Part shown: positions 16,571 to 25,074 of the stretch, piece after piece
Position numbering within the stretch: the stretch's first letter is position 1
Layout: each line of letters opens with the position of its first letter
DNA from: Bacteroidales bacterium
GTDB taxonomy: Bacteria > Bacteroidota > Bacteroidia > Bacteroidales > Tenuifilaceae
NCBI GenBank assembly: GCA_011045955.1
Contig: DSBV01000102.1
Span: forward strand, 1 to 60,673
Direction: 5' to 3'
Length of the DNA stretch: 60,673 nucleotides
Program-made: the position numbers and the translations under genes
Notes under the pieces: model-generated
The model's database searches: none
What the model was told of the DNA's origin: nothing
The model's input: the letters and a program-made list of their open reading frames with translations, nothing else

Positions 16571-16903
16571 TTAAAAACTCTTAATACAGTCGTCAACGCT
16601 TTCCCTTATATCGAATACGGTTTGAAGTTGCAGTAACTTGACAAGTTCCATTACTTCAGGGCTAATGTTGCATAGTTTTAAAGAGGCGTTTGAATTTTTA
16701 CAATGGCGGAGTATTGATAGCAGCATGCCAAATCCAGTGCTATCTACATAGCTAACGCCACTAAGGTTTAATGCTACCTTTGCATTTGGGGTAATCACTT
16801 TTATAACTTTAGTTTTAATCTTTTGTGTAACGGTTACATTCAGCTTACTGTTTTCGCTGAATGAAATCACCATAACATCGTTAATTTTTTCAACATCAAT
16901 CAT
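16571..16903 (-). CDS. STAS-domain anti-sigma-factor antagonist-like protein
   Basis: A 110-residue single STAS domain of the SpoIIAA/RsbV type. The phosphoacceptor Ser lies in YVDSTGFGMLLS (about residues 52-63). Known members switch partner ATPase/kinase proteins by reversible phosphorylation. It lies 25 bases after an Hpt gene on the same strand and ends at a strong terminator. No PP2C phosphatase or sigma factor is adjacent. The RsbW-like ATPase at 1374-1799 is the only candidate partner in the window, and that pairing is unproven. Confidence 0.88.
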   Translation of the reverse strand: MIDVEKINDVMVISFSENSKLNVTVTQKIKTKVIKVITPNAKVALNLSGVSYVDSTGFGMLLSILRHCKNSNASLKLCNISPEVMELVKLLQLQTVFDIRESVDDCIKSF

Positions 16904-16928
16904 ATATGTAAGTTTTTAAAGTTTATAC

Positions 16929-17291
16929 TTATAACAATTCAAGAATATGTTGCAGCTCAACAGAAGCCTCTCCCGATATTTTTTTAAACTTTTCCACAAG
17001 AGTCTTCACGGTATTGTTATCGGGTTTGCTCGTACAAATGTTTTCAAGTTTTTTCATATCGGATGTAAGCTCATCAATTCCCATCATGGCCACCGAGTTT
17101 TTAATTTTATGAGCAAACTTTGCCAGAGTGCAGTAATCCTGATTTTTTAGGTATAGCTCCATTTGCTCGGAGAAGGTAGGCACCTGGGTGATGAAAAGGT
17201 TAATCAAATCCCGCATCAAATCGGTATTCCCTTCCGAAATCTCTTTCAGGAAATCGAGGTTTACATGGTGGGTTGCCTGGTCGGTAGCCAT
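16929..17291 (-). CDS. Histidine phosphotransfer (Hpt) domain protein
   Basis: A 120-residue helical Hpt domain. The phosphorylatable His lies in AKFAHKIKNSVAMMG. Hpt proteins carry phosphate between receiver domains of phosphorelays. The start MATDQATHHVN is chosen because the longer frame upstream (to 17363) encodes an unlikely hydrophobic extension in AT-rich promoter-like DNA. The operon with a STAS protein is unusual, since it joins a phosphorelay element to a partner-switch element. No hybrid kinase is encoded nearby, so the donor must lie elsewhere. Confidence 0.82.
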   Translation of the reverse strand: MATDQATHHVNLDFLKEISEGNTDLMRDLINLFITQVPTFSEQMELYLKNQDYCTLAKFAHKIKNSVAMMGIDELTSDMKKLENICTSKPDNNTVKTLVEKFKKISGEASVELQHILELL

Positions 17292-17413
17292 CTGATAAAA
17301 GATTGAAAATACTACTACTTTCAAATTTACTAAAAAATATGATATGTTGAAAAACATAAGCATAAAAGTTTACATCGAAATCGGTTTAAATAACAAGAAA
17401 CAAATAAAAATCA

Positions 17414-17421
17414 TAGATTTG
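17414..17421 (+). promoter_or_regulatory. -7 box (TAGATTTG) of gcvT
   Basis: A match to TAnnTTTG, 36 bases before the gcvT ATG. No clear -33 element and no room for a glycine riboswitch. Confidence 0.5.
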
Positions 17422-17449
17422 CGGTACTGTAAATAAATACTTAGAACCA

Positions 17450-18559
17450 ATGAAAAATACACCATTTACAAAGTACCATATAGAGCTTGGAGCTCGTATG
17501 GCACCATTTGCTGGGTATAATATGCCTATTGAGTATACCGGTATTAACGACGAACATATTACAGTTCGCGAAAAAGTTGGCGTTTTTGATGTTTCACACA
17601 TGGGCGAGATTTGGGTTAAAGGCCCCAAAGCTCTTGATTTTTTACAAACCGTTACCAGTAACGATGTTTCAGCATTATTTGATGGTAAGGTTCAGTACAG
17701 CTGCTTCCCTAACGATAAGGGTGGAATAGTTGACGATTTGTTAGTTTACCAGGTTAATGCGGAAACCTACCTTTTGGTGGTGAATGCTGCAAATATTGAA
17801 AAGGACTGGAACTGGCTTTGTGAGCAGGGTGAAATGTTTGGCTTAACTCCCGGTAAGGAGCTTTACAATGCTTCCGACGAGTTTGCTCAACTTGCCATTC
17901 AGGGCCCTTTAGCCTTGAAGGCCATGCAAAAGTTAACCACAGAGAATGTGGTTGACATGGAATACTACACTTTTAAGAAAATTCCTTTTGCTGGAATTAC
18001 AGATGTAATATTCTCAATTACCGGTTATACCGGATCTGGAGGATGCGAAATATATTGCGCTAGCGAGGATGCCGATAAATTATGGGAAGCAGTTTTTGAG
18101 GTAGGCGCTGAGTTTGGCATAAAGCCAATTGGATTAGGAGCCCGCGATACGCTTCGGCTGGAAGCAGGGTTTTGCCTGTACGGAAACGATATTAACGATA
18201 CAACCTCGGCCATCGAGGCTGGCTTAGGCTGGATAACCAAGTTTGCCCCTGGGAAGAACTTCATTAGCCGCGAAATATGGGAGAAGCATAAAAATGAGGG
18301 AACCGACCGCCGCCTGAAGGGCTTTGTGATGATTGATCGCGGGATACCCCGTCAGCATTACCTGATTTACGATGCTCAAGGTAACGCGATTGGCGAAGTA
18401 ACATCTGGAACCATGTCGCCTATGACTAAGCAGGGTATAGGAATGGGGTATATCAAGAAAGGCCACTGGAACGATGGCAATGAAATTTACATTGGTATCC
18501 GCGATAAAAAGTTAAAGGCTAAAATTGTTAAGCCTCCTTTTCACTTAGCAAAAGTATAA
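17450..18559 (+). CDS. gcvT: Glycine cleavage system T protein (aminomethyltransferase)
   Basis: A 369-residue tetrahydrofolate-dependent aminomethyltransferase that releases ammonia from the H-protein-bound aminomethyl group and forms methylene-THF. The start [29 protein letters not shown] and the motifs [43 protein letters not shown] and [11 protein letters not shown] are typical. Length is normal. A terminator follows directly (18565-18590). gcvH and gcvP are not nearby, as is common in Bacteroidota. It stands next to serC/serA, which fits serine-glycine-C1 metabolism. Confidence 0.96.
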   Translation: MKNTPFTKYHIELGARMAPFAGYNMPIEYTGINDEHITVREKVGVFDVSHMGEIWVKGPKALDFLQTVTSNDVSALFDGKVQYSCFPNDKGGIVDDLLVYQVNAETYLLVVNAANIEKDWNWLCEQGEMFGLTPGKELYNASDEFAQLAIQGPLALKAMQKLTTENVVDMEYYTFKKIPFAGITDVIFSITGYTGSGGCEIYCASEDADKLWEAVFEVGAEFGIKPIGLGARDTLRLEAGFCLYGNDINDTTSAIEAGLGWITKFAPGKNFISREIWEKHKNEGTDRRLKGFVMIDRGIPRQHYLIYDAQGNAIGEVTSGTMSPMTKQGIGMGYIKKGHWNDGNEIYIGIRDKKLKAKIVKPPFHLAKV

Positions 18560-18564
18560 ACCGT

Positions 18565-18590
18565 AAAAGGGGGCAGTGCCCCCTTTTTTT
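18565..18590 (+). terminator. Intrinsic terminator of gcvT
   Basis: GGGGGC-AGT-GCCCCC (18569-18583) followed by seven T. The in-frame GTG at 18576 lies in this stem, so it cannot be the start of the next gene. Confidence 0.85.
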
Positions 18591-18605
18591 AAATCAAACT
18601 GTACC

Positions 18606-19319
18606 ATGCCAAGGATTGAAGTTGCATTCTCGCCTACCATCTTTCAGCACTTTGATAAAGACGGTAAAATAGTTGTGGTGGTTGATATCCTCAGGGCAAC
18701 CTCAGTAATTTGCACCATGTTTCACAATGGGGTTAAGGAGATAATTCCTGTGCGAAGCATTGAGGAGGCTCATGAATATAAACGCAATGGCTATCTTGTG
18801 GTTGCTGAACGCAATGGCCAAAAACTCGACTTTGCCGATTTTGGCAACTCGCCTTTTTACTTCACTCCCGAAACGGTTGGCGGAAAAACAATTGTTTACA
18901 GCACCACTAACGGAACCAATGCCATTACCTTAGGTCGCAATGCGCAGGAGCTGATAATAGGGGCTTTTCTTAATATCTCAGCGGTGGAAAGTTACCTTAA
19001 TGCCCGTTCGAACGACATACTTATTATGTGCGCCGGATGGAAAGGGAAATTTTGCCTTGAGGATGCCATATTTGCTGGGGCTTTAGCTCAAAGGCTTTTG
19101 GCAGGTGGTAGATTCGACACAATTTGCGATTCAACCCATGCCGCTATCGATCTCTGGAATATGGCAAAAGTTGATTTAACCAGCTATGTAAAAAAAGTAG
19201 CCCAACGTCATCGGCTTAAAAAACTTGGTTTGGATGATGTAATTAGCTACTGTTTTACCTCAGATGTTACCGACACAATACCAGTCCTTAAAGAGGGTAA
19301 ATTGGTGCTATTAATCTAA
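18606..19319 (+). CDS. comB: 2-phosphosulfolactate phosphatase-like protein
   Basis: A 237-residue ComB family protein; characterised members hydrolyse 2-phosphosulfolactate to sulfolactate in coenzyme M synthesis. Motifs: VVDILRATSVICTMFHNGVKEI, a Mg-binding/active region TTNGTNAI, and FCLEDAIFAGALAQRL. ATG at 18606 (MPRIEVAFSPT) is used rather than the GTG at 18576, which lies inside the gcvT terminator. No other coenzyme M genes are present, so the substrate in this organism is unclear. It may feed a sulfonate or serine/cysteine-linked route given the neighbouring serC and serA; this is inference. Confidence 0.85.
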   Translation: MPRIEVAFSPTIFQHFDKDGKIVVVVDILRATSVICTMFHNGVKEIIPVRSIEEAHEYKRNGYLVVAERNGQKLDFADFGNSPFYFTPETVGGKTIVYSTTNGTNAITLGRNAQELIIGAFLNISAVESYLNARSNDILIMCAGWKGKFCLEDAIFAGALAQRLLAGGRFDTICDSTHAAIDLWNMAKVDLTSYVKKVAQRHRLKKLGLDDVISYCFTSDVTDTIPVLKEGKLVLLI

Positions 19320-19350
19320 CACTGCAAACGTTTGTTAAAATCAGGCATAA

Positions 19351-19367
19351 GTTATCTGTTTGATAAC
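19351..19367. promoter_or_regulatory. Inverted repeat upstream of serC
   Basis: GTTATC-N5-GATAAC, about 85 bases before the serC ATG. A shorter palindrome CAAACGTTTG lies at 19325-19334. It could be an operator. No T-run makes a terminator unlikely. Confidence 0.3.
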
Positions 19368-19408
19368 ATTTATTTAGGAAATTTGAAAAAAAACTTTGAA
19401 ATTTGACC

Positions 19409-19416
19409 TATTCTTG
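19409..19416 (+). promoter_or_regulatory. -7-like box (TATTCTTG) of serC
   Basis: Differs from TAnnTTTG by one base, 35 bases before the serC ATG. Confidence 0.4.
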
Positions 19417-19450
19417 CAATAACAGATGATAACTTAAACCAGTTAAAGCC

Positions 19451-20521
19451 ATGAAAAAACATAATTTCAATCCAGGTCCCTGTATCCTTCCCGATATAGC
19501 TCTGGAAAATACTGCCAAAGCAGTTCTCGACCTCGATGGTACAGGCATGTCAGTTCTAACCATTTCGCATCGTTCAAAGGAGTTTGAAGCCATTATTGAG
19601 GAAACCAAAGCCCTTTGGCGTGAACTCCTACAAATACCAGAAAACTACCACATTCTATTCCTGGGCGGTGGCGCAAGTTTGCAGTTCTGTATGGTTCCCT
19701 ACAACTTGCTCCAAAACAAAGCAGCTTACCTTGATACCGGTGCCTGGGCAAGCAAGGCTCTGAAAGAGGCCAAACTCTTTGGCGAGGTAGTAACCGTTGC
19801 CTCCTCGTCTGATAAAAATTACACCTATATTCCAAAAGGGTTTACCATTCCAACCGATGTGGATTACTTCCATATTACCACCAACAACACCATTTACGGA
19901 ACTGAAATCAAGTATGATATGGATTCGCCGGTAACCCTGGTTGCCGATATGAGCTCCGATATCATGAGTCGCCCTGTTGATATTAAAAAGTACGGGTTGA
20001 TTTACGGTGGTGCTCAAAAAAATGTTGGCCCTGCCGGCGTTACCTTTGTTATTATCCGCGAGGATATCCTAGGCAAAGTTGAGCGCAAAATTCCTACCAT
20101 GCTCAACTACCATACTCACATCAAGAATGGTTCAATGTTCAACACTCCTCCTTGCGGTGCAATTTACACCATGCGCGAGACCCTAAAGTGGCTCAAGGGG
20201 ATAGGTGGCGTTGAAAAAATCCACGAGTTGAACAAGAAAAAGGCTGAACTACTCTACGATGCCATCGACAATAGCAAAATGTTTGTTGGAACTGCTGAAA
20301 AGGATTCGCGTTCTATCATGAACATTTGCTTTGTGATGAAGCCTGAGTATAAGGACAAAGAACAAGCTTTCATGGATTTTGCTAAGAAAGCTGGTATGGT
20401 AGGCATCAAGGGACACCGCTCGGTAGGTGGCTTCCGTGCCTCTACCTATAATGCTTTGCCAATTGAAAGCGTTCAGGCTCTGGTTGATTGCATGAGAGAG
20501 TTTGAAAAAGAAAATGCATAG
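19451..20521 (+). CDS. serC: Phosphoserine aminotransferase
   Basis: A 356-residue PLP enzyme that converts 3-phosphohydroxypyruvate and glutamate to phosphoserine. The start [14 protein letters not shown] is the class signature. The PLP lysine is K190 in [22 protein letters not shown] and the C-terminal [16 protein letters not shown] match SerC. Length is normal. It is followed by serA after 70 bases with a partial terminator between, a common Bacteroidota pair. A palindrome lies upstream. Confidence 0.97.
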   Translation: MKKHNFNPGPCILPDIALENTAKAVLDLDGTGMSVLTISHRSKEFEAIIEETKALWRELLQIPENYHILFLGGGASLQFCMVPYNLLQNKAAYLDTGAWASKALKEAKLFGEVVTVASSSDKNYTYIPKGFTIPTDVDYFHITTNNTIYGTEIKYDMDSPVTLVADMSSDIMSRPVDIKKYGLIYGGAQKNVGPAGVTFVIIREDILGKVERKIPTMLNYHTHIKNGSMFNTPPCGAIYTMRETLKWLKGIGGVEKIHELNKKKAELLYDAIDNSKMFVGTAEKDSRSIMNICFVMKPEYKDKEQAFMDFAKKAGMVGIKGHRSVGGFRASTYNALPIESVQALVDCMREFEKENA

Positions 20522-20536
20522 TACTTAAACAGAATA

Positions 20537-20570
20537 GGGCAGCAGAGGTTCAACTTCCGTTGCCTTTTTT
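20537..20570 (+). terminator. Weak terminator or attenuator between serC and serA
   Basis: GGCAGCAGAGG...CTTCCGTTGCC forms an imperfect hairpin followed by six T. serA may still be reached by read-through. Confidence 0.5.
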
Positions 20571-20591
20571 ATAAACTAAAAATAAAACGTT

Positions 20592-21515
20592 ATGGCTAAA
20601 ATATTAGTTGCTACGGAAAAGCCCTTTGCGAAGGCCGCTGTAGATGGTATTCGCAATATTGTTGAAGAGGCTGGTTTTGAACTAGTCCTATTAGAAAAAT
20701 ATCCCGATCCAAACGACCTGATAAAGGCCGTTGCCGATGTTGACGCACTTATCGTTCGCAGCGATAAAGTTACCAAGAATGTTGTTGAAGCCGCCAAGAA
20801 TTTGAAGGTTGTGGTTCGCGCAGGTGCTGGTTACGATAACATTGATTTGGCTGCTTGCACAGCCAAGGGTGTTGTGGCCATGAACACTCCGGGTCAGAAC
20901 TCAAATGCCGTAGCCGAACTGGCAATTGGCATGATGATCTACATGGCGCGCAACCTTTTCCAGCCCGGTACCGGAACCGAAATTGCTGGTAAAAAGTTAG
21001 GCATTCATGCCTATGGCAACGTAGGCAAGCTTGTAGCCAAGTACGGTAAAGTCTTTGGCATGGAGGTTTATGCCTTTGATCCTTTTGTAGATAAAGCACT
21101 AATGGAAAAAGATGGCATTAAAGTAGCCGATAGCATTGATCAGCTATACTCCACCTGCGACTTTGTTTCGCTTCACATACCGGCCAATGAGAAAACCAAA
21201 AAATCAATTGGCTACGACTTGCTGAGCAAACTGCCCAAGGGCGCAACCCTTGTGAACACTGCCCGCAAGGAGGTGATTGACGAGGAAGGCCTTAAAAAGG
21301 TTCTTGCTGAGCGCACCGATTTGAAGTATGCCACCGATATTATGGCCGATTGCCATGCTGAGCTGGTTGAGAAGTTTCCGGGCAGGGTATTTGCCACACC
21401 CAAAAAGATGGGTGCTGAAACCGCCGAGGCAAACATTAATGCTGGTTTAGCCGCTGCTCAACAAATTGTGGCATTCATCAAGAATGGCGATAAAACGTTT
21501 CAGGTAAATAAGTAG
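20592..21515 (+). CDS. serA: D-3-phosphoglycerate dehydrogenase (short type)
   Basis: A 307-residue NAD-dependent 2-hydroxyacid dehydrogenase for the first step of serine synthesis. Substrate domain: VVVRAGAGYDNIDL and MNTPGQNSNAVAELAIG. NAD motif: GIHAYGNVGKLV. Catalytic-region segments: LVNTARKEVIDEEGL and ATPKKMGAETAEANINAG. There is no C-terminal ACT domain. The usual catalytic His of the TPH motif is K271 here (TPKKMG); from memory this is shared by Bacteroidota SerA proteins, so it is probably a lineage trait rather than inactivation. It follows serC. The decayed S23 cassette was inserted between it and DUF1015. Confidence 0.93.
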   Translation: MAKILVATEKPFAKAAVDGIRNIVEEAGFELVLLEKYPDPNDLIKAVADVDALIVRSDKVTKNVVEAAKNLKVVVRAGAGYDNIDLAACTAKGVVAMNTPGQNSNAVAELAIGMMIYMARNLFQPGTGTEIAGKKLGIHAYGNVGKLVAKYGKVFGMEVYAFDPFVDKALMEKDGIKVADSIDQLYSTCDFVSLHIPANEKTKKSIGYDLLSKLPKGATLVNTARKEVIDEEGLKKVLAERTDLKYATDIMADCHAELVEKFPGRVFATPKKMGAETAEANINAGLAAAQQIVAFIKNGDKTFQVNK

Positions 21516-21536
21516 TGTGTTAGTAAATAGTGAAAA

Positions 21537-21937
21537 GTGAAAAGTTAAAAGATAATACTTGAGGATGCTGGGTTGGACCACACAAAATTAGAGGCATGGA
21601 AAGAGGCAGTTGAGTTATCAGTTAATGTTTATGGGTTAACAAAAGATTTCCCTAAAGAAGAACTCTAGGCATTAACATCTCAATTGAGGAGAGTTGCTGT
21701 TTCAGTTCCCCTCTAATATTGCTGAAGGTTGCGCAAGAAATACTAGTGGTGAATCCATTCATTTCTTGTATATTGCTCTAGGTTCATTGGCTGAACTCGA
21801 AATGCAGCTGATTATAGTTATGATACAGGGATATATAGAAAAACCTAACGATATTTTTACTAAGATTACTCTTGTAAAGCAGTTAACCATGGGGCTGATC
21901 ACGTATCTCAAAAGTGTATAATCTTTTAACTTTTAAC
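21537..21937. repeat. 22-bp inverted repeats bounding the S23 cassette
   Basis: The left arm 21537-21558 and the reverse complement of the right arm 21916-21937 agree at 20 of 22 positions (core AAAAGTTAAAAGAT). The S23 reading frame lies between them, and its stop is inside the right arm. Both arms sit in simple-sequence DNA rich in AAAGTTAAAAG-type phrases. Confidence 0.65.
21573..21921 (+). pseudogene. S23-type four-helix-bundle protein, broken
   Basis: It would encode about 115 residues of the four-helix-bundle family first known from 23S rRNA intervening sequences (S23/IVP). A TTG-started frame reads LDHTKLEAWKEAVELSVNVY (21573 on) and meets a TAG after KEEL (21666-21668). It then continues as ALTSQLRRVAVSVP, and an extra C in CCCC at about 21706-21709 shifts to the frame SNIAEGCARNTSGESIHFLY...LKSV. 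Two lesions in 116 codons argue for decay. It is bounded by 22-bp inverted repeats, like the stem that bounds rRNA intervening sequences. Function of free-standing copies is not established. Confidence 0.85.
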
Positions 21938-21958
21938 TATTAACCTTTAACTTTTATT

Positions 21959-23200
21959 ATGGTAAAAATCAAAGCATTTAAGGGTATTCGTCCCCCAAGA
22001 GAAATTGCAAAAGAAGTGGCTGCGCGTCCGTACGACGTGCTTAGTTCGCAGGAAGCGAAAGCTGAAGCTGGGGAAAAATCGTTGTTGCATATCACTAAGC
22101 CCGAAATCGATTTTGATCCTATAATTGATGAGCACACCCAACAGGCTTACGATAAGGCAGTTGAAAATTTTCGTAAGTGGAAGGAGCGCGGTTGGTTAGT
22201 GCAAGACCCCAAGGACATGTACTACGTGTATGCTCAAACCATGGATGGAAGAACACAGTATGGCTTGGTAGCTGCTTGCCATTTTGAGGATTACATTGAG
22301 GGGCGTATCAAAAAGCACGAGCTAACCCGTCCCGATAAGGAGGAGGATCGAATGATTCACATCCGTATTCAAAATGCTAACATCGAGCCTGTGTTTTTTG
22401 CCTATCCTGCACACCAGGAAATGGATGAAATAATCGCAAATGTGGCTAAAAGCAAGGAGCCTGAATACGATTTTGTTGCAGAAGATGGCTTTGGCCACCA
22501 TTTCTGGGTAATTGACGATGATGCAACCATTAAGCACATCACCGAAATTTTTGCTTCAATCCCTGCCCTTTACGTTGCCGATGGTCACCATCGCACTGCT
22601 GCTGCGGCTAGAGTTGGCCTTGAGAAAAAGAATGCAAATCCTAACCACCGTGGCGACGAGGAGTATAATTACTTCCTTGCCGTGATATTCCCCGATAACC
22701 AACTTAAGATTATTGACTACAACCGCGTTGTGAAGGATTTGAATGGCCTTACCTCTGAGCAGTTCCTTGAAAAGCTCAGCGAAGGGTTTGTGGTTGAAGA
22801 AAAAGGCACTGAGGTTTACAAGCCGCAATACCTCCACAACTTCAGCATGTATCTCGAGGGTAAATGGTATTCGTTAACTGCCAAACCGGGAACCTACAAC
22901 GATAACGATCCCATTGGCGTTCTTGATGTTACCATTCTGTCGAACCTTGTGATCGATCCCATACTCGATATAAAAGATCTAAGAACTTCAAAGCGTATCG
23001 ATTTTGTTGGCGGTATCCGTGGTTTAGGAGAGCTTAAAAAGAGGGTGGATAGTGGAGAGATGAAAGTGGCTTTTGCTCTTTATCCTGTTTCCATGAAGCA
23101 GCTTATTGATATTGCCGATACCGGCAATATTATGCCTCCCAAAACCACTTGGTTTGAGCCTAAGCTCCGCAGCGGGTTAGTGATCCATTCGTTGGAATAG
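21959..23200 (+). CDS. DUF1015 family protein
   Basis: A 413-residue conserved protein of unknown function. The motif FKGIRPPREIAKEVAARPYDVLS at the start is family-typical (quoted here as two parts: FKGIRPPREIAKEVA and ARPYDVLS). YVADGHHRTAAAARVG at about residues 200-215 is a conserved His/Asp-rich motif that resembles ParB-like nucleotide-binding sites. Linkage to serC and serA is frequent in Bacteroidota and hints at a role in serine or phosphoserine metabolism; this is inference. The ATG follows 21 bases after the right arm of the S23 cassette, so the insertion probably sits in the former serA-DUF1015 spacer. Confidence 0.9.
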   Translation: MVKIKAFKGIRPPREIAKEVAARPYDVLSSQEAKAEAGEKSLLHITKPEIDFDPIIDEHTQQAYDKAVENFRKWKERGWLVQDPKDMYYVYAQTMDGRTQYGLVAACHFEDYIEGRIKKHELTRPDKEEDRMIHIRIQNANIEPVFFAYPAHQEMDEIIANVAKSKEPEYDFVAEDGFGHHFWVIDDDATIKHITEIFASIPALYVADGHHRTAAAARVGLEKKNANPNHRGDEEYNYFLAVIFPDNQLKIIDYNRVVKDLNGLTSEQFLEKLSEGFVVEEKGTEVYKPQYLHNFSMYLEGKWYSLTAKPGTYNDNDPIGVLDVTILSNLVIDPILDIKDLRTSKRIDFVGGIRGLGELKKRVDSGEMKVAFALYPVSMKQLIDIADTGNIMPPKTTWFEPKLRSGLVIHSLE

Positions 23201-23222
23201 TTCCTAAACAAAATTCAATAAA

Positions 23223-23250
23223 GACTCAGCGTTTCGCTGGGTTTTTTTGT
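23223..23250 (+). terminator. Intrinsic terminator after DUF1015
   Basis: CTCAGCG-TTT-CGCTGGG hairpin followed by TTTTTTT. Confidence 0.78.
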
Positions 23251-23316
23251 ATTGCTGTAGTTTTGCAATAGTTTTCAAAATGTTGTTGCGGGCAGCAGAG
23301 TTAAGCCAAAAATGTT

Positions 23317-23324
23317 TATTTTTG
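23317..23324 (+). promoter_or_regulatory. -7 box (TATTTTTG) of the YggS-type gene
   Basis: A match to TAnnTTTG, 20 bases before the ATG at 23344, giving a very short leader. Confidence 0.5.
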
Positions 23325-23343
23325 CATTAAACACCATGTAATC

Positions 23344-24015
23344 ATGAGTATTTCTGAGCAACTGTTAAAACTCAAGAGTGAGTTACCACAGCATGTTAAG
23401 TTGATTGCTGTAAGTAAAACTCACCCCGTGAGTGTAATCATGGAGGCCTATAATGCTGGGCATAAGATTTTTGGCGAAAATAGGGTGCAGGAGTTAATAT
23501 CAAAGTATAATGAAATGCCAAAAGATATTGAATGGCATTTAATTGGGCATTTGCAAACCAATAAGGTAAAATACATCCTACCCTTTGTGTCTCTTATTCA
23601 TTCAGTTGATAGCTTAAAGTTGCTCTCTGTTATTAACAAAGAAGCGCAAAAGTGCAATCGGGTTGTTAACTGCCTGTTGCAGGTTTACATTGCATCGGAA
23701 GAGACAAAGTATGGCCTGTCGGCCGATGAACTCCATGAACTGCTTCAAAGTTCTGAATTAGAACAGATGCAAAATATTAGAATATGTGGAATGATGGGAA
23801 TGGCAACTTTTACCGATAATATGGAACAGGTTCGTATGGAGTTTAGGTTCCTTAAAAACCTATTCAACGAGGTTAAACAAAACTACTTCAATAATCATCA
23901 CTGGTTTAAAGAGTTATCCATGGGTATGTCCAGCGATTACCGCATTGCCATTGAGGAGGGCAGTACCATGGTGCGTATAGGAAGTAATATTTTTGGACAC
24001 CGAAGCTATACCTAA
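23344..24015 (+). CDS. YggS-type PLP homeostasis protein
   Basis: A 223-residue PLP-binding protein of the YggS/PLPBP family. It has no known catalytic activity and keeps PLP and amino acid pools in balance. The PLP lysine is in LIAVSKTHP (about residue 25). FGENRVQELISKY, IEWHLIGHLQTNKVKY, ICGMMGMAT, and the phosphate loop LSMGMSSDYRIAIEEGSTMVRIG (as LSMGMSSDY and EGSTMVRIG) are all family marks. Normal length. A short spacer leads to the DHOD-like gene. Confidence 0.95.
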   Translation: MSISEQLLKLKSELPQHVKLIAVSKTHPVSVIMEAYNAGHKIFGENRVQELISKYNEMPKDIEWHLIGHLQTNKVKYILPFVSLIHSVDSLKLLSVINKEAQKCNRVVNCLLQVYIASEETKYGLSADELHELLQSSELEQMQNIRICGMMGMATFTDNMEQVRMEFRFLKNLFNEVKQNYFNNHHWFKELSMGMSSDYRIAIEEGSTMVRIGSNIFGHRSYT

Positions 24016-24059
24016 ACTAAATTTTTGTAAATTTCAATTGCATTAAAAAACCTTTAACC

Positions 24060-25037
24060 ATGGCTAAACTTGAAACATCCTACCTGGGGCTATCGCTGCG
24101 TTCACCGTTAATTGTCAGTAGTTCCGGGTTAAACTCGTCGGTCGATCGTATTAAAAAATACCAGGAATTTGGCGCTGGTGCAATAGTGCTTAAGTCGTTA
24201 TTTGAGGAGCAAATCTTGCACGAGGTTAATCTTTTGGAACAATTTTCCGATTATACCGAAGCAACCGATTACCTGAAGCACTATGTATCGGCCAACAATG
24301 TTCAGGAGTATATTAACCTAATTAAGAATGCCAAGCAATCGGTTGATATCCCAGTAATTGCTAGTATAAACTGCTTGAGCGATAGTCAGTGGCTATCGTT
24401 TGCCTCACGCATTCAGGAGGCTGGAGCCGATGCCCTTGAGGTAAATATCTACTACTTGCCGCTCGACCCTAAGCGTAAGGCTGAGGAGTATGAACTGGTT
24501 TACAATAGCATTGCTGAAAAGTTGCAAAAGGTAGTAACCATACCCGTTGCATATAAGTTAGGATCGCACTTTACCAATCCCTTAAATGTGGTTGAGAGCC
24601 TTCGCTACCGGGGCGCAAAAGGGGTTGTACTTTTTAACCGGTTCTTTGAGCCCGATATCGACATTCATGCAATGAAGGTAGTACCCGCCAACATTTTCAG
24701 TAATCCATCGGATTTGCGATATACCCTAAGGTGGGTAGCCATAGCCAGCCATTTAATCCCAGAAATAGATATATCGGCATCAACTGGCGTTCACGATGGC
24801 GAGGCTTTGGTAAAGATGTTGCTTGCAGGTGCCAAGTCGGTTCAGGTTTGCTCAGCCATTTACCGTAACGGCCCTAAACACATTGAAGTCATGCTTAATA
24901 CGCTTGCCGAATGGATGAACCAGCAAGGGTTTAAAACTATATCCGATTTCAGGGGGAAACTTAATGTTGGTTCTATCCCCGATCCAACCCAGTATGAGCG
25001 AAGCCAGTTTATGAAGTATTTCTCAAATTACGAGTAA
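24060..25037 (+). CDS. Dihydroorotate dehydrogenase-like flavoprotein
   Basis: A 325-residue TIM-barrel FMN protein. Motifs: SPLIVSSSGLNSSVDRI, GAGAIVLKSLFEEQI, VIASINCLSDSQW, ADALEVNIYY, VAYKLGSHFTNP, and STGVHDGEALVKMLLAGAKSVQVCSA, the last being an FMN phosphate-site segment. It differs from true PyrD sequences and no pyrimidine genes are near, so dihydroorotate may not be the substrate. It ends on a 38-bp perfect palindrome shared with the convergent gene. It probably shares the transcript of the YggS-type gene. Confidence 0.85.
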   Translation: MAKLETSYLGLSLRSPLIVSSSGLNSSVDRIKKYQEFGAGAIVLKSLFEEQILHEVNLLEQFSDYTEATDYLKHYVSANNVQEYINLIKNAKQSVDIPVIASINCLSDSQWLSFASRIQEAGADALEVNIYYLPLDPKRKAEEYELVYNSIAEKLQKVVTIPVAYKLGSHFTNPLNVVESLRYRGAKGVVLFNRFFEPDIDIHAMKVVPANIFSNPSDLRYTLRWVAIASHLIPEIDISASTGVHDGEALVKMLLAGAKSVQVCSAIYRNGPKHIEVMLNTLAEWMNQQGFKTISDFRGKLNVGSIPDPTQYERSQFMKYFSNYE

Positions 25038-25074
25038 TAATGCAAGAACCGCCAGCTGGCGGTTCTTGCATTAT
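25037..25074. terminator. 38-bp perfect palindrome, bidirectional terminator
   Basis: A perfect palindrome with core AACCGCCAGCTGGCGGTT lies between convergent genes. It starts on the last base of the DHOD-like stop and covers the stop of the minus-strand gene at 25071-25073. T-runs are short. Confidence 0.7.

Noticed and set aside
17364-17449. Glycine riboswitch before gcvT
   Set aside because: About 30 bases from the -7 box to the ATG and no paired structure seen.
18576-18605. GTG start for the comB-like gene
   Set aside because: It lies inside the gcvT terminator stem; ATG at 18606 gives the family N-terminus.
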